A stretch of DNA of 64,000 nucleotides. It comes from Pseudoalteromonas umbrosa (GTDB lineage Bacteria > Pseudomonadota > Gammaproteobacteria > Enterobacterales > Alteromonadaceae). Positions 35,056 through 44,501 of this stretch are shown here, piece after piece. The translations under genes were made by a program, and so were the position numbers. Numbering within the stretch: the first letter of the stretch is position 1; each line of letters starts with the position of its first letter. The notes below the pieces were generated by a model that saw nothing but the letters and a program-made list of their open reading frames with translations, was not told the DNA's origin and did no database searches. The stretch covers positions 1,500,971-1,564,970 of the forward strand of contig NZ_JASJUU010000001.1 in assembly GCF_030125375.1 (NCBI RefSeq). Direction: 5' to 3'.

Positions 35056-35082
35056 AATATGCACTTATAAAAAGTGCATATT
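35056..35082 (-). terminator. intrinsic terminator of the 35094 gene
   Basis: A perfect 11-bp stem (AATATGCACTT/AAGTGCATATT) has a five-base loop and is followed on the minus strand by a T run. Confidence 0.75.
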
Positions 35083-35093
35083 CAATTCAAGAC

Positions 35094-35315
35094 CTATAGA
35101 TAGTCCACCTCTGCTAAACCGCCATCACGACGACAACGATCTAAGTCAGCTTGAAACTGAGCCCTAAAGATAGACTTGGATGACCATAAATAATTATAGT
35201 TATTTTTATCTATACAAGTTACCAAAATAGTCATGTATGCATGAGCCGTCGATTGTACACCGAGTGTCATCGCCACAGCCGCTACACCACCAAATAACAT
35301 TGATTTTAATTTCAT
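35094..35315 (-). CDS. small secreted protein, paralogue A
   Basis: The protein has 73 residues: a clear signal peptide (cleavage after AHA, about residue 26) and a mature part of about 47 residues with two cysteines. It shares a VTC-D core, a central LW and a C-terminal RC-x3-GG pattern with the neighbour at 35562, so the two are tandem paralogues. The GGGAG ribosome site is strong. A family is not recognised. One Cys pair implies a periplasmic or extracellular disulphide. Confidence 0.75.
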   Translation of the reverse strand: MKLKSMLFGGVAAVAMTLGVQSTAHAYMTILVTCIDKNNYNYLWSSKSIFRAQFQADLDRCRRDGGLAEVDYL

Positions 35316-35561
35316 TTTTATTAACTCCCTTGTTTAATCACTATTTAAAACTCGGAGAAAATATATAAACAATTTAAAAAGGTGTAAATACAGAAAGTTA
35401 ACTTTACAAAACTTTACCTAGGCGCAGTTGAAGGTTTATAAAATTCATGAATCATCAAGAGTAAATATGATATTAATATGACAAAATATAAGAAAGTAAA
35501 AGACCATATTCTAGTAATATCGAAAGTACGCCCACTAGGCAGACGTACTTAATAACTTAAA

Positions 35562-35786
35562 CTAAATAAGCTTTATATCTGGAAAACCACCTTCGTTAAA
35601 GCAACGTGATAGAAAATAGTTTTGCTCCCTAGGGTTAGAGGCAGTAACAGACCATAACTCTATGAATTCAGAGCGGTCTACACAGGTAATCAGCATGGTA
35701 CCACTGCCTACTGATGCAGAAACTTGGTTACTTAAAGCTAAAGTGACTGCAGTGATACAGCCAAACAACATTGATTTAATTTTCAT
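35562..35786 (-). CDS. small secreted protein, paralogue B
   Basis: This 74-residue paralogue of the 35094 gene has a signal peptide ending ASA and a mature ITCVD core, LW, and RCFNEGG near the end. An AAGGAG ribosome site precedes the ATG. An imperfect hairpin with AGTACG arms at about 35524-35551 follows the gene and may be its terminator. Function unknown. Independent transcription is likely because 246 bp separate the two copies. Confidence 0.72.
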   Translation of the reverse strand: MKIKSMLFGCITAVTLALSNQVSASVGSGTMLITCVDRSEFIELWSVTASNPREQNYFLSRCFNEGGFPDIKLI

Positions 35787-36065
35787 TTATCAAAACTCCT
35801 TGTTTAATTTTAAATTGAAAATATATATAAACAAAAAACCAGTGTAAATAATAAATTTACAAAACTTTACTTCAAATTAAAACAAAACCAATGGATACTT
35901 TGATAGAGCTATTTATAATTTAGAAGCTAATTTATAAATAACGGAAACAAATAATTGTCTTGTCAGACATGTCCATTCTGAATTAACAAAAAAATTACAC
36001 ATTTCATCCACATTTGCGAATTAAGCTGACTTCATGGGATACATCCAAGCGACCTGAAGAATTGT

Positions 36066-36719
36066 ATGATTGAGCATGCTGCATTTGATGAAATTGTCAT
36101 AGCGAGCCACAACCTTGGTAAAACACGTGAGATCAGCGCCTTAATAAAACCCTATTGCCACAAAGTTCATTGCGCTCACGCATTGGGATTAGATGAAATA
36201 GAAGAGACTGGCACTAGTTTTTGTCAAAATGCGCAATTAAAAGCACTCAATATTGCCAAGCAAAGTGGCAAAGTGGCTATTGCTGACGATAGCGGATTGT
36301 GCATAGATGCACTAAATGGTTTACCAGGGCTGTACACTGCAAGATGGGCCAAACAGGCCGGCGGATATAATGGCGCCATTGAACATGTGTTGACCCGCAT
36401 GGCCTTAACACAAAAAAGACACGCCAAAATGGTGTGTGCATTAAGCCTTGCTTATCCTAGTGGTGATGTTTGCTCTTTTGTTGGCGAATTACCGGGTACG
36501 ATTAGCTGGCGCGCATCAGGACAAAACCACATTGGCTTTGAACCAATATTCATCCCTCATGGACACAACTCAACACTTGCATCACTCCCAACTGAGAAAC
36601 GAAATACGCTTCACCCTAGAGCCAGTGCATTTAAACTGCTTAAAGAACATATATTTTGCAAACCGGCAATCACACTGCACCAACCGCACAGTGAGGAGGT
36701 ACGCCATGCCACTGTATGA
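36066..36719 (+). CDS. HAM1/RdgB-type nucleoside triphosphate pyrophosphatase, divergent
   Basis: The 217-residue protein keeps the family layout: an SHNLGKTREI substrate loop, ADDSGLCIDALNG-PG at about 72-86 with the metal-binding Asp pair, GFEPIF, and a late LHPRASA in place of SHRxxA. RdgB enzymes hydrolyse (d)ITP and XTP to the monophosphate. The departures in the last two motifs and the position at the head of a biosynthetic operon suggest a specialised paralogue rather than the housekeeping copy. Its stop lies 14 bases inside the next gene. Possible substrates are an unusual NTP or a pterin triphosphate; this is inference. Confidence 0.82.
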   Translation: MIEHAAFDEIVIASHNLGKTREISALIKPYCHKVHCAHALGLDEIEETGTSFCQNAQLKALNIAKQSGKVAIADDSGLCIDALNGLPGLYTARWAKQAGGYNGAIEHVLTRMALTQKRHAKMVCALSLAYPSGDVCSFVGELPGTISWRASGQNHIGFEPIFIPHGHNSTLASLPTEKRNTLHPRASAFKLLKEHIFCKPAITLHQPHSEEVRHATV

Positions 36720-37362
36720 GCAATATCTCGAAATCAATCTTGCGTCAGATCTGAAAATAGAACTCAAGCTCAGCTTAATAAGTAAATTAAATTCTACCCA
36801 GGTACAAAAAATACAAGCACAAGTGCAATTTTTATATGACCGAATATGTGAAGTCAGCGCAACAGAGTTTTTAAAAATTATTCCCAATTTGCTTTTTTGT
36901 CGTTTCAAGTGGCTTGATAGTATTGATATTACTGTGAAACCTCTCTTGCTTGAATGTAACCACAACATTATCTGCCAAAGAAGTATTATTGAATACGAGA
37001 CGCAGACATTTGGGACTGTCGACATTCTATTTGAAAACGAAAAGTTTGGCATTTATTTGCTTAACATCAAAGCTGGTGAGTCAATCCCCGCACACATGCA
37101 CCTGCAGATGGAAGAACATGAGCTCGTTTTAGATGAAGGCTTAATGTTTAACGGAGAAAGTATAGAGCCCGGTAGTAGCTTTGATTGGCCAAAAGGCGTG
37201 GTGCATGGTTACAACAACTTAAGTGCATTGCCTGCTACCATCTTGTGTATAGATCGTCCTAAGTTTATTCCAGAGGATGAAATTATTGTCAACCATACTA
37301 ATCCTTTAGAATCTGTGACACCTGCCAACATCAATTACTACCAAGGTATCTCAGCAACATGA
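36706..37362 (+). CDS. two-domain protein: possible FolB-like domain plus cupin
   Basis: The protein has 218 residues, starting at ATG 36706 behind a strong GAGGAGGT site and overlapping the pyrophosphatase gene. Residues 1-100 have the strand-helix-helix-strand order and a late DITVKP segment reminiscent of dihydroneopterin aldolase (FolB) domains; this call is tentative. Residues about 110-190 are a cupin: AGESIPAHMHLQMEEHELVL supplies His, His and Glu-type ligands, with a closing PKGVVHGYNN. The stop overlaps the next start (ATGA), so translation is coupled. Role unknown; it may act on a small metabolite made for the PKS pathway. Confidence 0.7.
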   Translation: MPLYEQYLEINLASDLKIELKLSLISKLNSTQVQKIQAQVQFLYDRICEVSATEFLKIIPNLLFCRFKWLDSIDITVKPLLLECNHNIICQRSIIEYETQTFGTVDILFENEKFGIYLLNIKAGESIPAHMHLQMEEHELVLDEGLMFNGESIEPGSSFDWPKGVVHGYNNLSALPATILCIDRPKFIPEDEIIVNHTNPLESVTPANINYYQGISAT

Positions 37363-38081
37363 GCAAAACAGTTTTAGTCACAGGTGCCAGCTCAGGCATA
37401 GGCTACCAAATTTGTAAAGATCTACTCACCAAGGGTGAGCGGGTGATCGGTTTAAGCAGGACCATAGATAAAAGCCACCCACTTAATGAATTTGAGCGAT
37501 TTATCCCGTGGCAATGTGACTTATCGGATATAACTCAAGCTGGCGACTTGTTTCAGACTTTGATTGATAATATCGGCCCAATTGATGCTTTAATATACGC
37601 AGCGGGCGTTTGTTACCACGAGCCGTTTGGCCAAACTAAAATGAACTCCATCACTGAACAGCTTAACGTCAATCTTGTTTCCGCTTTTTTGCTTTGTGAG
37701 CAGGCTGTTGAACATATGGCAAAGCAAAGTGCCATCATATTGCTCAGCTCAACACTGGCTGAAAAGCCCATTGCTACCAGTGCGATATATAGCGCCTCAA
37801 AAGCAGGACTCGAGCAAGTCATGAAGGCGTCTGCACTTGCTGGCGCAGCCAAGCAAATCAGCGTCAATGCAGTAGCACTTGGCTGTGTCGATACGCCCAT
37901 GTTAAGCCAACATCGAGACGATAACTTAGAACAGCAAACACGATTAAAAGCACTTGCTGATCTACACCCACTCGGACTCGGTAAAGCACAAGAGGTAGCG
38001 CAAATCATTACCACCTTATTATTTCAGCCGTGGACAACTGGTAGTGTCATTAAGGTTGATGGCGGCCTTTCATTAAACTAG
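37359..38081 (+). CDS. short-chain dehydrogenase/reductase
   Basis: This is a 240-residue classical SDR. It has a TGASSGIG cofactor loop at residues 8-15, a YAAG segment in the NAG position, a catalytic Ser in LLSSTL and YSASK. The closing VDGGLSLN fits the FabG/FolM-like group. It is NAD(P)H-dependent, with substrate not evident. It overlaps the cupin gene by four bases and precedes the condensation-like gene by 11 bp in the operon. Confidence 0.88.
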   Translation: MSKTVLVTGASSGIGYQICKDLLTKGERVIGLSRTIDKSHPLNEFERFIPWQCDLSDITQAGDLFQTLIDNIGPIDALIYAAGVCYHEPFGQTKMNSITEQLNVNLVSAFLLCEQAVEHMAKQSAIILLSSTLAEKPIATSAIYSASKAGLEQVMKASALAGAAKQISVNAVALGCVDTPMLSQHRDDNLEQQTRLKALADLHPLGLGKAQEVAQIITTLLFQPWTTGSVIKVDGGLSLN

Positions 38082-38092
38082 GTAACAGCACT

Positions 38093-39343
38093 ATGAATAC
38101 ACTCCCAATTACATTATTACAAAATATGATGCTGGCCTTTTGCAGCTCTGCCCCTCATTTGCCCATTGCCAATGCTGGGGGCGTCATCAAATTTGACCAT
38201 ATTGATGCCGATAAACTCGTCGAGGCACAACAAGCCGTGATGGCCTGTCACGCGAGTTTTGATTTTTATTTTCAGCAAACGCCCAATGGCATTGAGCAAC
38301 ATCAACATGCACGTTGCGAGCACTCTTATCCAATTACCGATTTATCCGCGCTGCCTTTTGAACATGCAGAGCAAGTAGCCCGTGACAAAATAGAAACACT
38401 ATTTACCACTCCTATTTCTGCATTTGAGTACCCGTTACATAGAAATGAAATTTTCATACTGCCGAACAATCAAGTTTGGCTAGCTTTCTTAGCTAATCAT
38501 TTAATCTGTGATGGATACAGTGCATTTGCTTACTTAAAGCAAGTTGTAGACTATTACGATAAAGGACATACCCCGACAAATACTCAATTTGAACCAGTAC
38601 AGCTTGCTAGCCAGCAAGCAGAGTACCTGACATCAAATCAATATCAAAAGGACAAAACATTTTGGCTAAATCACTTAGCAGCGCCGATTGAATTTAGGCT
38701 CTTCTCACCAACAAACCCGTTAAAAAGTAAAGCAATACACCTTTCCTTGCCTCGGTCACAACTCACACCAATCGTTGAGTTTGCAAATCAACATGAACTG
38801 AGTTTATCCACATTGATGCTGACCCTTTGGATACGCCAATTAAACCAAGATTTCCCCCTGCCTAACTCAAATCAATTGCGTGTTGGTTTACCTGTCCATG
38901 GTCGTAAAAAAAGTGAAAGTAATTTAATTGCATTTATGGCGAATATGTTGGTTCATGAATTTTCATTATCTGATGAACTCGATTTGGCAGCACAAGCGCA
39001 GCAAATCTCTACACAATTAAAACATACCTATAGACATAAAAAGCTACCGCCAGAACTCTTGTATGAAGACCTTAATTTACCGCCACATATACCACTGAGT
39101 GAGTTCAGGTTTGGCTATATGGAACTGGAAAAGCTCAGCGATACACCGGGTATGCCGAGATCATTTAGCTATGAGTCGCATCAGCATCACAGCTTGCCGC
39201 TGCAGCTGAATGTGATTAACTTCCATGGTGTAGATCAGGTAGACTTTTTAATCGAATACAACCCAAATAACCTCAATGAAGAACAAGTGGTTAAGCATAT
39301 CAAGTCTCTCTTTGACGCCATTAAAAACATCGCTAGTAACTGA
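38093..39343 (+). CDS. stand-alone NRPS condensation-domain-like acyltransferase
   Basis: This 416-residue protein of the condensation/CoA-dependent acyltransferase fold has an N-H-L-I-C-D-G active site (HxxxDG) near residues 137-143 and the usual VGLPVHGR-type motif at about 265. It stands alone with no A or PCP domain. Such enzymes can join a carrier-bound chain to a free amine or alcohol, or esterify a finished product. Here it may act with the megasynthase. It lies between the SDR and P450 genes in a tight operon. Confidence 0.85.
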   Translation: MNTLPITLLQNMMLAFCSSAPHLPIANAGGVIKFDHIDADKLVEAQQAVMACHASFDFYFQQTPNGIEQHQHARCEHSYPITDLSALPFEHAEQVARDKIETLFTTPISAFEYPLHRNEIFILPNNQVWLAFLANHLICDGYSAFAYLKQVVDYYDKGHTPTNTQFEPVQLASQQAEYLTSNQYQKDKTFWLNHLAAPIEFRLFSPTNPLKSKAIHLSLPRSQLTPIVEFANQHELSLSTLMLTLWIRQLNQDFPLPNSNQLRVGLPVHGRKKSESNLIAFMANMLVHEFSLSDELDLAAQAQQISTQLKHTYRHKKLPPELLYEDLNLPPHIPLSEFRFGYMELEKLSDTPGMPRSFSYESHQHHSLPLQLNVINFHGVDQVDFLIEYNPNNLNEEQVVKHIKSLFDAIKNIASN

Positions 39344-39349
39344 TAAAAA

Positions 39350-40714
39350 ATGAAGCAAATACCAAAAGTAACTAACAAGGAGATCAGCGCTTTGGGCATC
39401 AAATTTATGGATGACCCAGCAGGCTTTTTGATGACACTTGCAGATAGATTTGGAGATGTACTGCAATTTAAACTTGGACCATTTAAAGTCACTTTGATCT
39501 CTAACCCCAGCATGATCCAAGAAGTGCTGATTGGAAAAGTGAAGCAATTTCCTAAATCGACCCGAGAGACGAACATTCTCAGCAAAGCCATCGGCCAAGG
39601 TATTGTCACCGCAGATCAGCAAACACATAAGCCACTGCGTAAAATCGCCCAGCCCGCCTTTATGCATCGTCGCCTGCAAAGCTACCAAAGTGTATTTGAG
39701 CAATATGCTTTAGAATCAGTTTCTGAGCTTAGCCATGGCGATACTGTCGATATGGCAGTAGAGATGGAACGATTATCGCTGCAAATTACGTGCAAAACGC
39801 TGTTTGGTTTGTGTAAATCCGAACTGAAAAAAGCCAGTGCTGTATCAGAAGCGATGAATGAATTACATCATTTGCTCAGTAAAAACTTTGAAGCTGTAGT
39901 CAACTTTCCTGCTTGGTTCCCCTCTCCGCTTAATGTCAGAGTAAAAAGAGCACGTAAAATCATAGATCAAATTATTGATGAAATTCTTCTCAAAAGAAGG
40001 AACGAGCCGTTTCAAGATCATGGTGACTTATTGTCATCCTTACTTGAAGCCACGGATGAAACAGGCAATTCACTCACCAATGAAAATATAAAGGATCATT
40101 TGGTGTCTTATTTTATCGTAGGCCATGAAACAACCTCGAATAGCTTAATGTGGTGCTGGTATTGTTTAGCAAAATATGATGCTGAGGCCAATAAAGTATA
40201 TAAAGAAGTTATCAATCATAAAAATGGGGAGTCGTTGTCCTTTGATAAATTTCCAGCGACTCTCGCGTTTATTAAAGAGGTGTTGAGGTTATTTCCACCT
40301 GTATGGCTGATGGGCGCGAGACGCGCAACTGAGAATCTAGACATCAATGGGTTTAAAATAAATAAAGGAGATAAAGTATTTATCTCTCCTTTTGTTGTAC
40401 ACAGATTAAAGAGCAATTTTGATAGCCCCGAATGCTTTGATCCAACTCGCTGGGAAAATGAGCCCGACATAAAAAAAGGCAGTTATATCCCCTTCGGTGC
40501 GGGCCACAGAAACTGTATAGGACAGCATTTCGCGATGCAGGAAATGCTGAGTGTTCTAGTCACTTATTTAAAGCAGACAAGATTAGAGTTTTTAGATGAG
40601 CAAGTAGACCCACAAAATATCAATGCCAGATCCACGCTTTCTAATCACGATGGCATGTCAATGCGCATAAACAAGCAGTTTCAAGCAACGAGTAACTTGG
40701 CTGAACCAATCTAA
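39350..40714 (+). CDS. cytochrome P450 monooxygenase
   Basis: The protein has 454 residues with every main P450 motif. The I-helix GHETTS is present, ExxR appears as EVLR, a PxxW-type segment follows, and the haem loop FGAGHRNCIGQHF carries the Cys ligand. There is no membrane anchor, so it is soluble. It starts six bases after the condensation-like gene. It probably hydroxylates the polyketide, perhaps to create the hydroxyl that is then carbamoylated. No ferredoxin partner is encoded nearby. Confidence 0.92.
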   Translation: MKQIPKVTNKEISALGIKFMDDPAGFLMTLADRFGDVLQFKLGPFKVTLISNPSMIQEVLIGKVKQFPKSTRETNILSKAIGQGIVTADQQTHKPLRKIAQPAFMHRRLQSYQSVFEQYALESVSELSHGDTVDMAVEMERLSLQITCKTLFGLCKSELKKASAVSEAMNELHHLLSKNFEAVVNFPAWFPSPLNVRVKRARKIIDQIIDEILLKRRNEPFQDHGDLLSSLLEATDETGNSLTNENIKDHLVSYFIVGHETTSNSLMWCWYCLAKYDAEANKVYKEVINHKNGESLSFDKFPATLAFIKEVLRLFPPVWLMGARRATENLDINGFKINKGDKVFISPFVVHRLKSNFDSPECFDPTRWENEPDIKKGSYIPFGAGHRNCIGQHFAMQEMLSVLVTYLKQTRLEFLDEQVDPQNINARSTLSNHDGMSMRINKQFQATSNLAEPI

Positions 40715-40715
40715 T

Positions 40716-41300
40716 TTACAGCCCTTGGTTTGCGAGAGAATGAATAAGCTTTTCCCAATTCTGCTTTTGCTCTTGAGTTGCCAATATCATCGAGCCAAAT
40801 AAATTTGTTGCCGCTTTTTCAACCCCACTAAACTGCAAGGTATACTGATCTAACTGCTCCAAAACAGGCCTTGCTTGATCTTCGAGATAAGGCTCAGGCA
40901 TATCCATCGTGAGTACAATGCGGGCTGTCTTACCAATCAAGAGTGGCGTTGGCTGAGGATTATCACACTCATACTTAAAAGCGAAATGAGGTAAAAAAGA
41001 CCTATCAAAAAGTCCTTTTAGCTTTGCAGGCAATCCTCCCCACCAAATCGGTGAGAAAATCACTATATGCTCAGCCCATAAGAGGCATTTTTGAAAGTCT
41101 TGTAAATCTGGCTCCAGATCCTGTTTAGCATCGTAACCCGAGTCTAGGCTCGGATTAAAAGCCATTTCAGATAAATTGAAGTGCTTTACTTCATAATATT
41201 CTCTGGCTTCCACAATGTATGTATTGGCCAATTGCTGGCAAAAGCTCGTGGATTTCGGGTTTCCATTGAGAATTAGTATTTTCTTCGTCATCTTGCTCAT
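40716..41300 (-). CDS. flavodoxin-fold NAD(P)H:quinone oxidoreductase
   Basis: The protein has about 194 residues. It opens with KKILILNGNPKS (FMN phosphate loop) and has a central FSPIWWGGLPAKLKGLFDR, the hallmark of the MdaB/KefF/NQO1-like family of FMN two-electron quinone reductases. I set the start at ATG 41300 (alternatively 41291), because the longer frame overlaps the MerR gene. It is convergent with the P450 gene and lies directly downstream of the MerR regulator, which probably controls it. Confidence 0.85.
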   Translation of the reverse strand: MSKMTKKILILNGNPKSTSFCQQLANTYIVEAREYYEVKHFNLSEMAFNPSLDSGYDAKQDLEPDLQDFQKCLLWAEHIVIFSPIWWGGLPAKLKGLFDRSFLPHFAFKYECDNPQPTPLLIGKTARIVLTMDMPEPYLEDQARPVLEQLDQYTLQFSGVEKAATNLFGSMILATQEQKQNWEKLIHSLANQGL

Positions 41301-41328
41301 TTCCAATTTTAAGAGGTCGATAACGATT

Positions 41329-41706
41329 CTAATCTCTCCCCTTAGGGGCAGAGTCAAGTATTGCTGGGCAAGAGTTTATTGCCGAGAGACAAGCATCTAC
41401 TCTTTCTATTCTCTCTTGTAATATCCCTGCTTGCAGGGTTAATTGACACTTAAGTTTTATCAGAAAAGCCTCAATTTTTGACCAATCAACTTCTCCATTG
41501 TCATACACTATCACCGCCTCTAATTGAGACAGCGTAGAGCCCAAAGATTTTGCCTCTTTTATTAGATTCAAAATTTCGACATGTGAAGAATTATAATATC
41601 GATACCGCCCCTTTCGAGGTGGTAAAGTAATTAAACCCCGTTCCTCATATAAGCGTATCGCTTTTATAGACAGTCCTGTTTTTTGCGCTACTTCACCAAT
41701 ATACAT
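41329..41706 (-). CDS. MerR family transcriptional regulator
   Basis: The protein has 125 residues. The N-terminal winged helix reads YIGEVAQKTGLSIKAIRLYE and is followed by an RYRYY wing, then a coiled-coil dimerisation helix. Two cysteines near the end (ACLSAINSCP) may sense metals or oxidants, as in SoxR/ZntR-type proteins. It sits just upstream of the quinone reductase on the same strand. Confidence 0.88.
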   Translation of the reverse strand: MYIGEVAQKTGLSIKAIRLYEERGLITLPPRKGRYRYYNSSHVEILNLIKEAKSLGSTLSQLEAVIVYDNGEVDWSKIEAFLIKLKCQLTLQAGILQERIERVDACLSAINSCPAILDSAPKGRD

Positions 41707-41765
41707 AATACTTCTCTGCTCTTTGACTACACCTTGCTAGATTAATTTCGAATCTCAAGTCTCTA

Positions 41766-41867
41766 TTAGAATAACAGTTGGTGCAATAGTCGCCCAGGTA
41801 CACTTGCTGCTACAATAGCAGGTATTACAGAAAATAAGTGAATTAAAATAGGCAGTGAGATATCCAT
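41766..41867 (-). pseudogene. 33-codon hydrophobic frame, possible gene remnant
   Basis: A short frame, MDISLPILIHLFSVIPAI followed by VAASVPG and an ending in LF, lies upstream of the MerR gene on the same strand with an AGG six bases before the ATG. Its start resembles the first helix of small integral membrane proteins, but it stops after one helix. It is either a truncated remnant or a genuine micropeptide. Confidence 0.3.
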
Positions 41868-42280
41868 AAAGACCTAAAGTTCATCCTGAATTACTTAAAT
41901 TTAAAATTAAAAAACTTACATTTTAAGTTTTTACCAAGCGAAAAGATAAGTGCTAAAAATCATAAGTTTTACTATGTAAATCTGATAGTTATATAATTTT
42001 AGTCAGTAAATGTCGTGCCGATGTTTCTTCTACACAGCCTTTCCACAAACCTTGCTTCATAATGTGGCTCAACGATCTAAACCCATCAAGGGCGTCTTCT
42101 TTGTATCAAGACACCGTATATCCACATTTAATGTTTACACAAATGGAAGTTGATGCTCGTAGCATCTGCTAGGAGCTTATTCTTAATACATGTTAAACAT
42201 GATCAACATTTGAACAAACCAATATTGCATATCATATCTTTCATGTAAATAAATATTAAAAGTATATATTAGGCATTTTT

Positions 42281-42328
42281 ATATGGTTTTTTATATGGTT
42301 TTTTATATGGTTTTTTATATGGTTTTTT
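42281..42328. repeat. 12-bp tandem repeat (4 copies)
   Basis: The unit ATATGGTTTTTT is repeated four times in an otherwise gene-free 600-bp stretch (41868-42484). I saw nothing else there apart from the hairpin at 42435. Confidence 0.9.
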
Positions 42329-42434
42329 ATAGAGTGAATTTATTTTGAAAAAAGCAATATTTAGTTGATTTTTCAAAGGTATGAGTCGTATATGTTGTAA
42401 GAATTTTTACCGATAGGAAAATTAGGAGTACTCC

Positions 42435-42472
42435 AAGTAGTGCCCAAGGATTCAATTCCTAGGCGCACTACT
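42435..42472 (-). terminator. hairpin downstream of the phosphodiesterase gene
   Basis: A nine-base outer stem (AAGTAGTGC/GCACTACTT) with an inner AGGATTC/AATTCCT pairing lies 12 bp beyond the stop of the minus-strand gene at 42485. The T run is on the plus side, so terminator function is likely but not certain. Confidence 0.55.
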
Positions 42473-42484
42473 TTTCTTAAAATA

Positions 42485-43483
42485 TCAGAATTCGAAGTTT
42501 ACTTGCACTGGGTAATGATCAGATAGTTCATTATAATACCCATTGTGATAATAACGCCCTGAACTTAAATTCCAATTGCCCTTTAAATAGCTCCAATAAA
42601 AGTTATTATCTGCTTTAGGGTAACGAACTGACATGCTAGGATTGTATTTAGGTTGTTTATAATCTTTGTGCCAAAATACATAATCTAAAGTGTCGTTGTA
42701 CTCCAAGCTGTAATCAAAATAGTATGCATTAGCTTTAGTAAACCAGTTATGTTTTGCTGAAAAAGAGCCAATTTCAGGTGTTTCGAAGTTTAACTTACTG
42801 TGAGAAGTCGTCAACATATCTGCAATTTCATGTTGTTTACTCCACTCGACATTCATATCACCACCGATAATCACAGGCTCATTGGCAGGAATATTTTCGG
42901 CTTTGATAAATGTTTGAATTTCGCTTAACTGACCCATACGAACGCGATGCTCTTGCTCTGTATTACCATCATGTGTTGCTTGCAAATGCGTGCCCACTAA
43001 ATGGTAGCGTTGCCCATTTTTTTCTATTTCAACATAAGCAAAGCCTTTATTCGCTAAATAATCCCAGCTGCCGCTTAAGCTATTTTTAAAAACATGTGCT
43101 TTTTGTGAAACAATTGGGTACTTAGAAATAATCACAACACCACCACGAATAACAAATGGGCTATTTGAACAGTTACCTGTTAGACTATCCCACCCACTAC
43201 CGCTACAATCCTGTCCAACATTAGGCGTTTGGTACGGATAAATATCTGACAAAGCAGATAACGCTTGCTCTGCGTCACCATTAAATACCTCACTGACAAG
43301 AATAACATCTGGACTGTCATTCAGTGATTTAATCACCGCAGGCAGTCGCTCAGCTCTGTTACTTTGATCCCAGTCTTGAACGTTTAACTGCATAATATTA
43401 TATGCCATCACCTTAAGCGATTGAGCCATACTCTGTGTGCTCAACAATATCAAAACACAAAATAGGGTGAGTTTGATCTTCAT
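42485..43483 (-). CDS. secreted sphingomyelinase C-like phosphodiesterase
   Basis: The protein has 332 residues. A signal peptide ends SMAQS, followed by an endonuclease/exonuclease/phosphatase fold. Key segments are LKVMAYNI near the start, a metal-binding Glu in VSEVF, GTHLQA, GGDMNVEW and the terminal SDHYPV with the catalytic Asp-His. Length, signal peptide and the QxHRVxQ-like EHRVRMGQ segment fit bacterial neutral sphingomyelinases and beta-haemolysins. Sphingomyelin or a related phospholipid is the likely substrate, but other EEP phosphodiesterases are possible. A GGAG site precedes the ATG. Confidence 0.82.
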   Translation of the reverse strand: MKIKLTLFCVLILLSTQSMAQSLKVMAYNIMQLNVQDWDQSNRAERLPAVIKSLNDSPDVILVSEVFNGDAEQALSALSDIYPYQTPNVGQDCSGSGWDSLTGNCSNSPFVIRGGVVIISKYPIVSQKAHVFKNSLSGSWDYLANKGFAYVEIEKNGQRYHLVGTHLQATHDGNTEQEHRVRMGQLSEIQTFIKAENIPANEPVIIGGDMNVEWSKQHEIADMLTTSHSKLNFETPEIGSFSAKHNWFTKANAYYFDYSLEYNDTLDYVFWHKDYKQPKYNPSMSVRYPKADNNFYWSYLKGNWNLSSGRYYHNGYYNELSDHYPVQVNFEF

Positions 43484-44501
43484 TTTTTCTCCAGTACTTC
43501 ATTATTTTTGTGGGTTTAATTGATAAATCTACTTATTAACTAAGCCATAAGACGCCGTAGAATAGTAAAAATTTCAGTAACTGAAATGTATATTCTAAAA
43601 ATGTCAATCAGATTTCTGAAATCATTTATTTATATTAAATTTTTATTTTTTATTTATTTATGAAATAAGTGACTTTTATTACATAAAATGATGGAGTATA
43701 AGAGTTAAAATCAGTTACCCATAAAAAAGAGGAGCAAACAGTAGGATCCAAGCAGGCTTAAAAAAGCTTTATAAACAGGAGTTTAAAAAGACCATAACGT
43801 CGCTAAAACCTCACTCCCCTTGCAGTTTATAGATGAGTAACCGATAAGAATCAATAACTTACCCAAAGGGGAATTTGGCACATGCTTAAGTACTGATAAT
43901 AGCACTAACTTTTTAAGTTAATAGAAGAGTAATGAACTTATAACGTCTTTCCAAAAAAGTATGCAAGATGTTTTTAATCTCTGTACTTATTATTCTTGAA
44001 ATAGGGAGGCTGAGAAATATATAAATAATGATAAAGCCTAAACCATATGAAGTACCAATACTATTTTAGCTACAGCTGAATAGCTTAGGCTACCGATAGT
44101 TAAACAGAGCTTTTCACAAAATGGGTTAATTTTCTTATCGAAAGAATAGTTTTAAATGTGTAGTTAGAAATGAGATTGATTTAATTAAAACCTATTATTA
44201 ACTGCATATGAAAGTTAATTTCCCCCTTGATTACAGTTACATTAAATGAACATCGTAATGATACTCTTATCAAGGACGCTACTCTATTGATATGATTAAA
44301 TATAAATCAATGACCAAAGCAAAAGCTCACAAGTTGCTAAGGCCAAGCTAAAATTCATCCTACAACTCTTATTATTGAGCTGCAACTGTAACCATTTACA
44401 ATAACTCAACCTTCAATATTTCGCGCATATTAATAGCTCATCATGACTTAATCAGAGTATGTTAGAATACGGTTTTCTCTTCAAAGCTCATGGAGTAATT
44501 A
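43484..44501. other. gene-poor interval
   Basis: About 1 kb of AT-rich sequence holds many stops in every frame. I found no open frame, RNA gene or repeat that I can support. It contains the promoters of the divergent phosphodiesterase and LysE genes. Confidence 0.5.

Noticed and set aside
36448..36705. Upstream extension of the cupin-protein frame
   Set aside because: It overlaps the conserved second half of the pyrophosphatase gene; a strong GAGGAGGT site supports the start at 36706.
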